DNA from: Hydractinia symbiolongicarpus
Lineage: Eukaryota > Cnidaria > Hydrozoa > Anthoathecata > Hydractiniidae
Direction: 5' to 3'
NCBI RefSeq assembly: GCF_029227915.1
Contig: NC_079876.1
Location: 16,306,001-16,370,000, forward strand
Length of the DNA stretch: 64,000 nt
Below the pieces are notes generated by a model. The model did no database searches. It was not told the DNA's origin and worked only from the letters and a program-made list of their open reading frames with translations. Every line of letters starts with the position of its first letter. The first letter of the stretch is position 1. Below, one piece after another: positions 62,087 to 64,000 of the stretch. A program made the position numbers and the translations under genes.

Positions 62087-64000
62087 GTTTGTTTGCAAGC
62101 CTTTCGCAAGATGTTATCGTTCAAAGAAAGTCCATTTATGCGGCGACCAAGTCTACCATCCAGCGACGCAACCTTTATTTTGAATGGTTTAGAAAATTTA
62201 ATACCAAATTTGAACACCAATATCAAGAAAATGCTAAATTTGGATCTCCCCGTACATTCTCAGCAACGCCGTCATTCTATGAATGATATACCGATGATCG
62301 AAGTCAAACCACCGTCACCAGGGACACCACCGGCACGACGTCCGTCATATATTGCAGATAACCTAAATAAAGTTTTAAACGAAACTCTTGAAATTTGTAG
62401 AATAAAGATTCGTCGCTGCTCTGCCCCATCAATGCAATCATTTCTCGACGTCGAAAAGCCGACGGATAAACCACGTCGAGTGTCGATGCCGTGTATTTCA
62501 GCTGAACATTTGCTACAAGTTCCAAAACCGAGTAAAAATAAACGAAGACAACGTCGTCATAGTTTACCATCTGTAGCACTATCGTCACAAAGTGACGACG
62601 CATTAAAGCCGCCTGGGAGACGAAATAAGCGGCATAGCGTGACGAACTTTTCGTCGGGTCAAGATCTATATTCTGCATACAGAAGCCAAACAAATATTCC
62701 ATTTAAAGTTCATGAAATTTATATCTCTGGCAATCATAATAGCTTGGTACACTTAGAAAAAAACATAAATAATGACGTAATTAATAACGATGACCTCATA
62801 GTAAACATGGCAGCTAGTATTGAATCAAAACAAAGCGGTTCACGCGAGATCAAAAAAGATTTTTCAGTCCATACATCGTATGACGTCAATTATCATGTAC
62901 CGGTAACACAGGATGGAGAGAGACAATTAAAAACCGAGTCAGCTGATTATTCAAATAGCTTTTTATTACACGAGAGTGAAAAGCAATTAAAAAATAATAA
63001 GGGCTTGGACAATTCATTGATTAACGAGACGCAAAGCTGTAAAACTTTTAACACAATTAATTCGCAGGACGCGCTTGAAAATCAACTTAATTTACAAGAC
63101 AACGGCGATTCGAATATCACGGAAGACTTCAAAAAGTTGAGAAGTGGATTTATTGAACAAACATTTACACGAGAAGTTACGCCTTATCGTCACATATCAA
63201 GCTGTGAAAGTTTTAATAACAATACAATCAAATTACAAGATTTGAATAATCGAGATAAAAACAACAATACTAGTTGTCTCGATTATACAGACTTGAAGAA
63301 TAAAGGCGGTTGTATCGAAACAAACGGTTTTTGTGGTGTAGCTAAGAATACTTCACTTGGCTCGCAACAATTAATTGAACGTTGTGAAGATTTTGAAACA
63401 CGAGAACTACTTAATGAGCATAAAGAGTTACACGCACAGAAAGAACGCAACGTGCAACAGAAGCTAGAAGAGAAGAAGAATATTAAAAGTTTTTCAAGTA
63501 AAATGAAGTTCGACGTGAAAACAGAAACTCTTATCGACTTTAACGTAACAGAAGAAATGATCGATATAAAGAAATTTCAGGATCGAGAAAAATTAGTGCT
63601 CGATTTGAGTGTGAACGACGAGTTGTTCCACACGACAACGACAGCTGATGTTGATGTCACTTTAACCGATGACGTCGTTAATAATAGAGAAAATGCGATA
63701 TCGTCGGAAAATACCGGAAATTGGTTAATTGACACCAACAGCAAAACAGATTCCAAAGTTACTAAATATAATGAGAGATCTTCTAACAAAAACAAAATTG
63801 AATCCTTGTCTGCTACTAGCTCCCCGACTAAAAGTCATTTACCAGAACCACTAGAAAAGGCTAGCAGCATGTCTCATTTAGACAACTTTGTACGAACATC
63901 GAAACATTTACTTCAGCGGGGACAGCGAGCAATTTCATTACATGAAGATTCTATAAAACACTCAGATATGTTTAATTCATTAGGTTCCACCCGTCAACCC
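62087..64000 (+). CDS. Large disordered protein with basic phospho-motif array (3'-partial)
   Basis: From the acceptor at 62086 the frame is open for 638 codons to the window edge with no stop; the first ATG is at 62111 (630 codons). Such length in AT-rich DNA is strong evidence of a real exon. Residue numbers are from that Met. Residues 1-180 contain RRPS (S14), RRHS (S56), RRPS (S79), RRCS (S104), RRVS (S125), RRHS (S151) and KRHS (S176), protein-kinase-A-type sites about 24 residues apart; four are followed by x-P as in 14-3-3 sites. The rest is low in hydrophobics and rich in Asn, Ser, Lys, Glu and Asp, so probably disordered, with a Lys/Glu-rich helical stretch (HKELHAQKERNVQQKLEEKK, about 436-455). 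I do not recognise the family. The preceding eight codons (VCLQAFRK) may be coding from an earlier exon. Confidence 0.82.

Overview
The window is nuclear DNA of an invertebrate animal, most likely a cnidarian. It is AT-rich, its host genes are intron-rich with GT-AG introns and protein sequences close to vertebrate orthologues, and between the genes lies a dense, mixed mobile-element load: LINEs with (ATT)n or (ATG)n tails, a Ty1/copia element, THAP-, pogo- and IS3EU-like DNA transposons, and MITEs. The cnidarian assignment is an inference from this combination, not from a marker gene.

Layout. 1-1500: 3' part of a LINE. 2291-6389: exon-like pieces of unrecognised host gene(s); one coding exon is split by a copia retrotransposon (2851-5908). 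8548-9819 (+): a small TRAF-type zinc-finger protein. 10172-15240 (-): a SAS-6 head-domain protein without coiled coil, converging on the TRAF gene and carrying a THAP-transposon relic in its last intron. 15.2-30 kb: no confident host gene; it holds MITEs, a pogo/Tigger relic, a possible 3.9 kb element lying between two (ATT)n arrays, a striking 113-bp three-way-junction palindrome, and a tRNA-derived SINE-like repeat. 30039-36280 (-): VCP/p97, twelve coding exons, with only the first short coding exon not located. 37560-40938: a TTAA-flanked 3.4 kb non-autonomous element filled with a decayed ~100-bp tandem repeat. 41.4-45.5 kb: a LINE with an intact 1170-codon ORF and a 2A-like motif. 47341-48885: a decayed IS3EU-like transposon with a 6-bp target duplication and subterminal repeat arrays. 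52170-53327 (+) RTN4IP1 and 53537-56848 (+) ATG10 lie head-to-tail, 209 bp apart. 62087-64000 (+): the start of a long disordered protein, open to the window edge, with seven regularly spaced basic phosphorylation-type motifs.

The host genes are housekeeping functions (protein segregase, autophagy E2-like enzyme, mitochondrial oxidoreductase, centriole-type scaffold) and do not form one pathway. VCP and ATG10 both belong to protein turnover, but nothing in the sequence links them beyond sharing the window. The least ordinary items are the copia insertion inside an exon, the head-only SAS-6, the three-way-junction palindrome, the IS3EU-like element with its repeat-array ends, and the phospho-motif array at the right edge.
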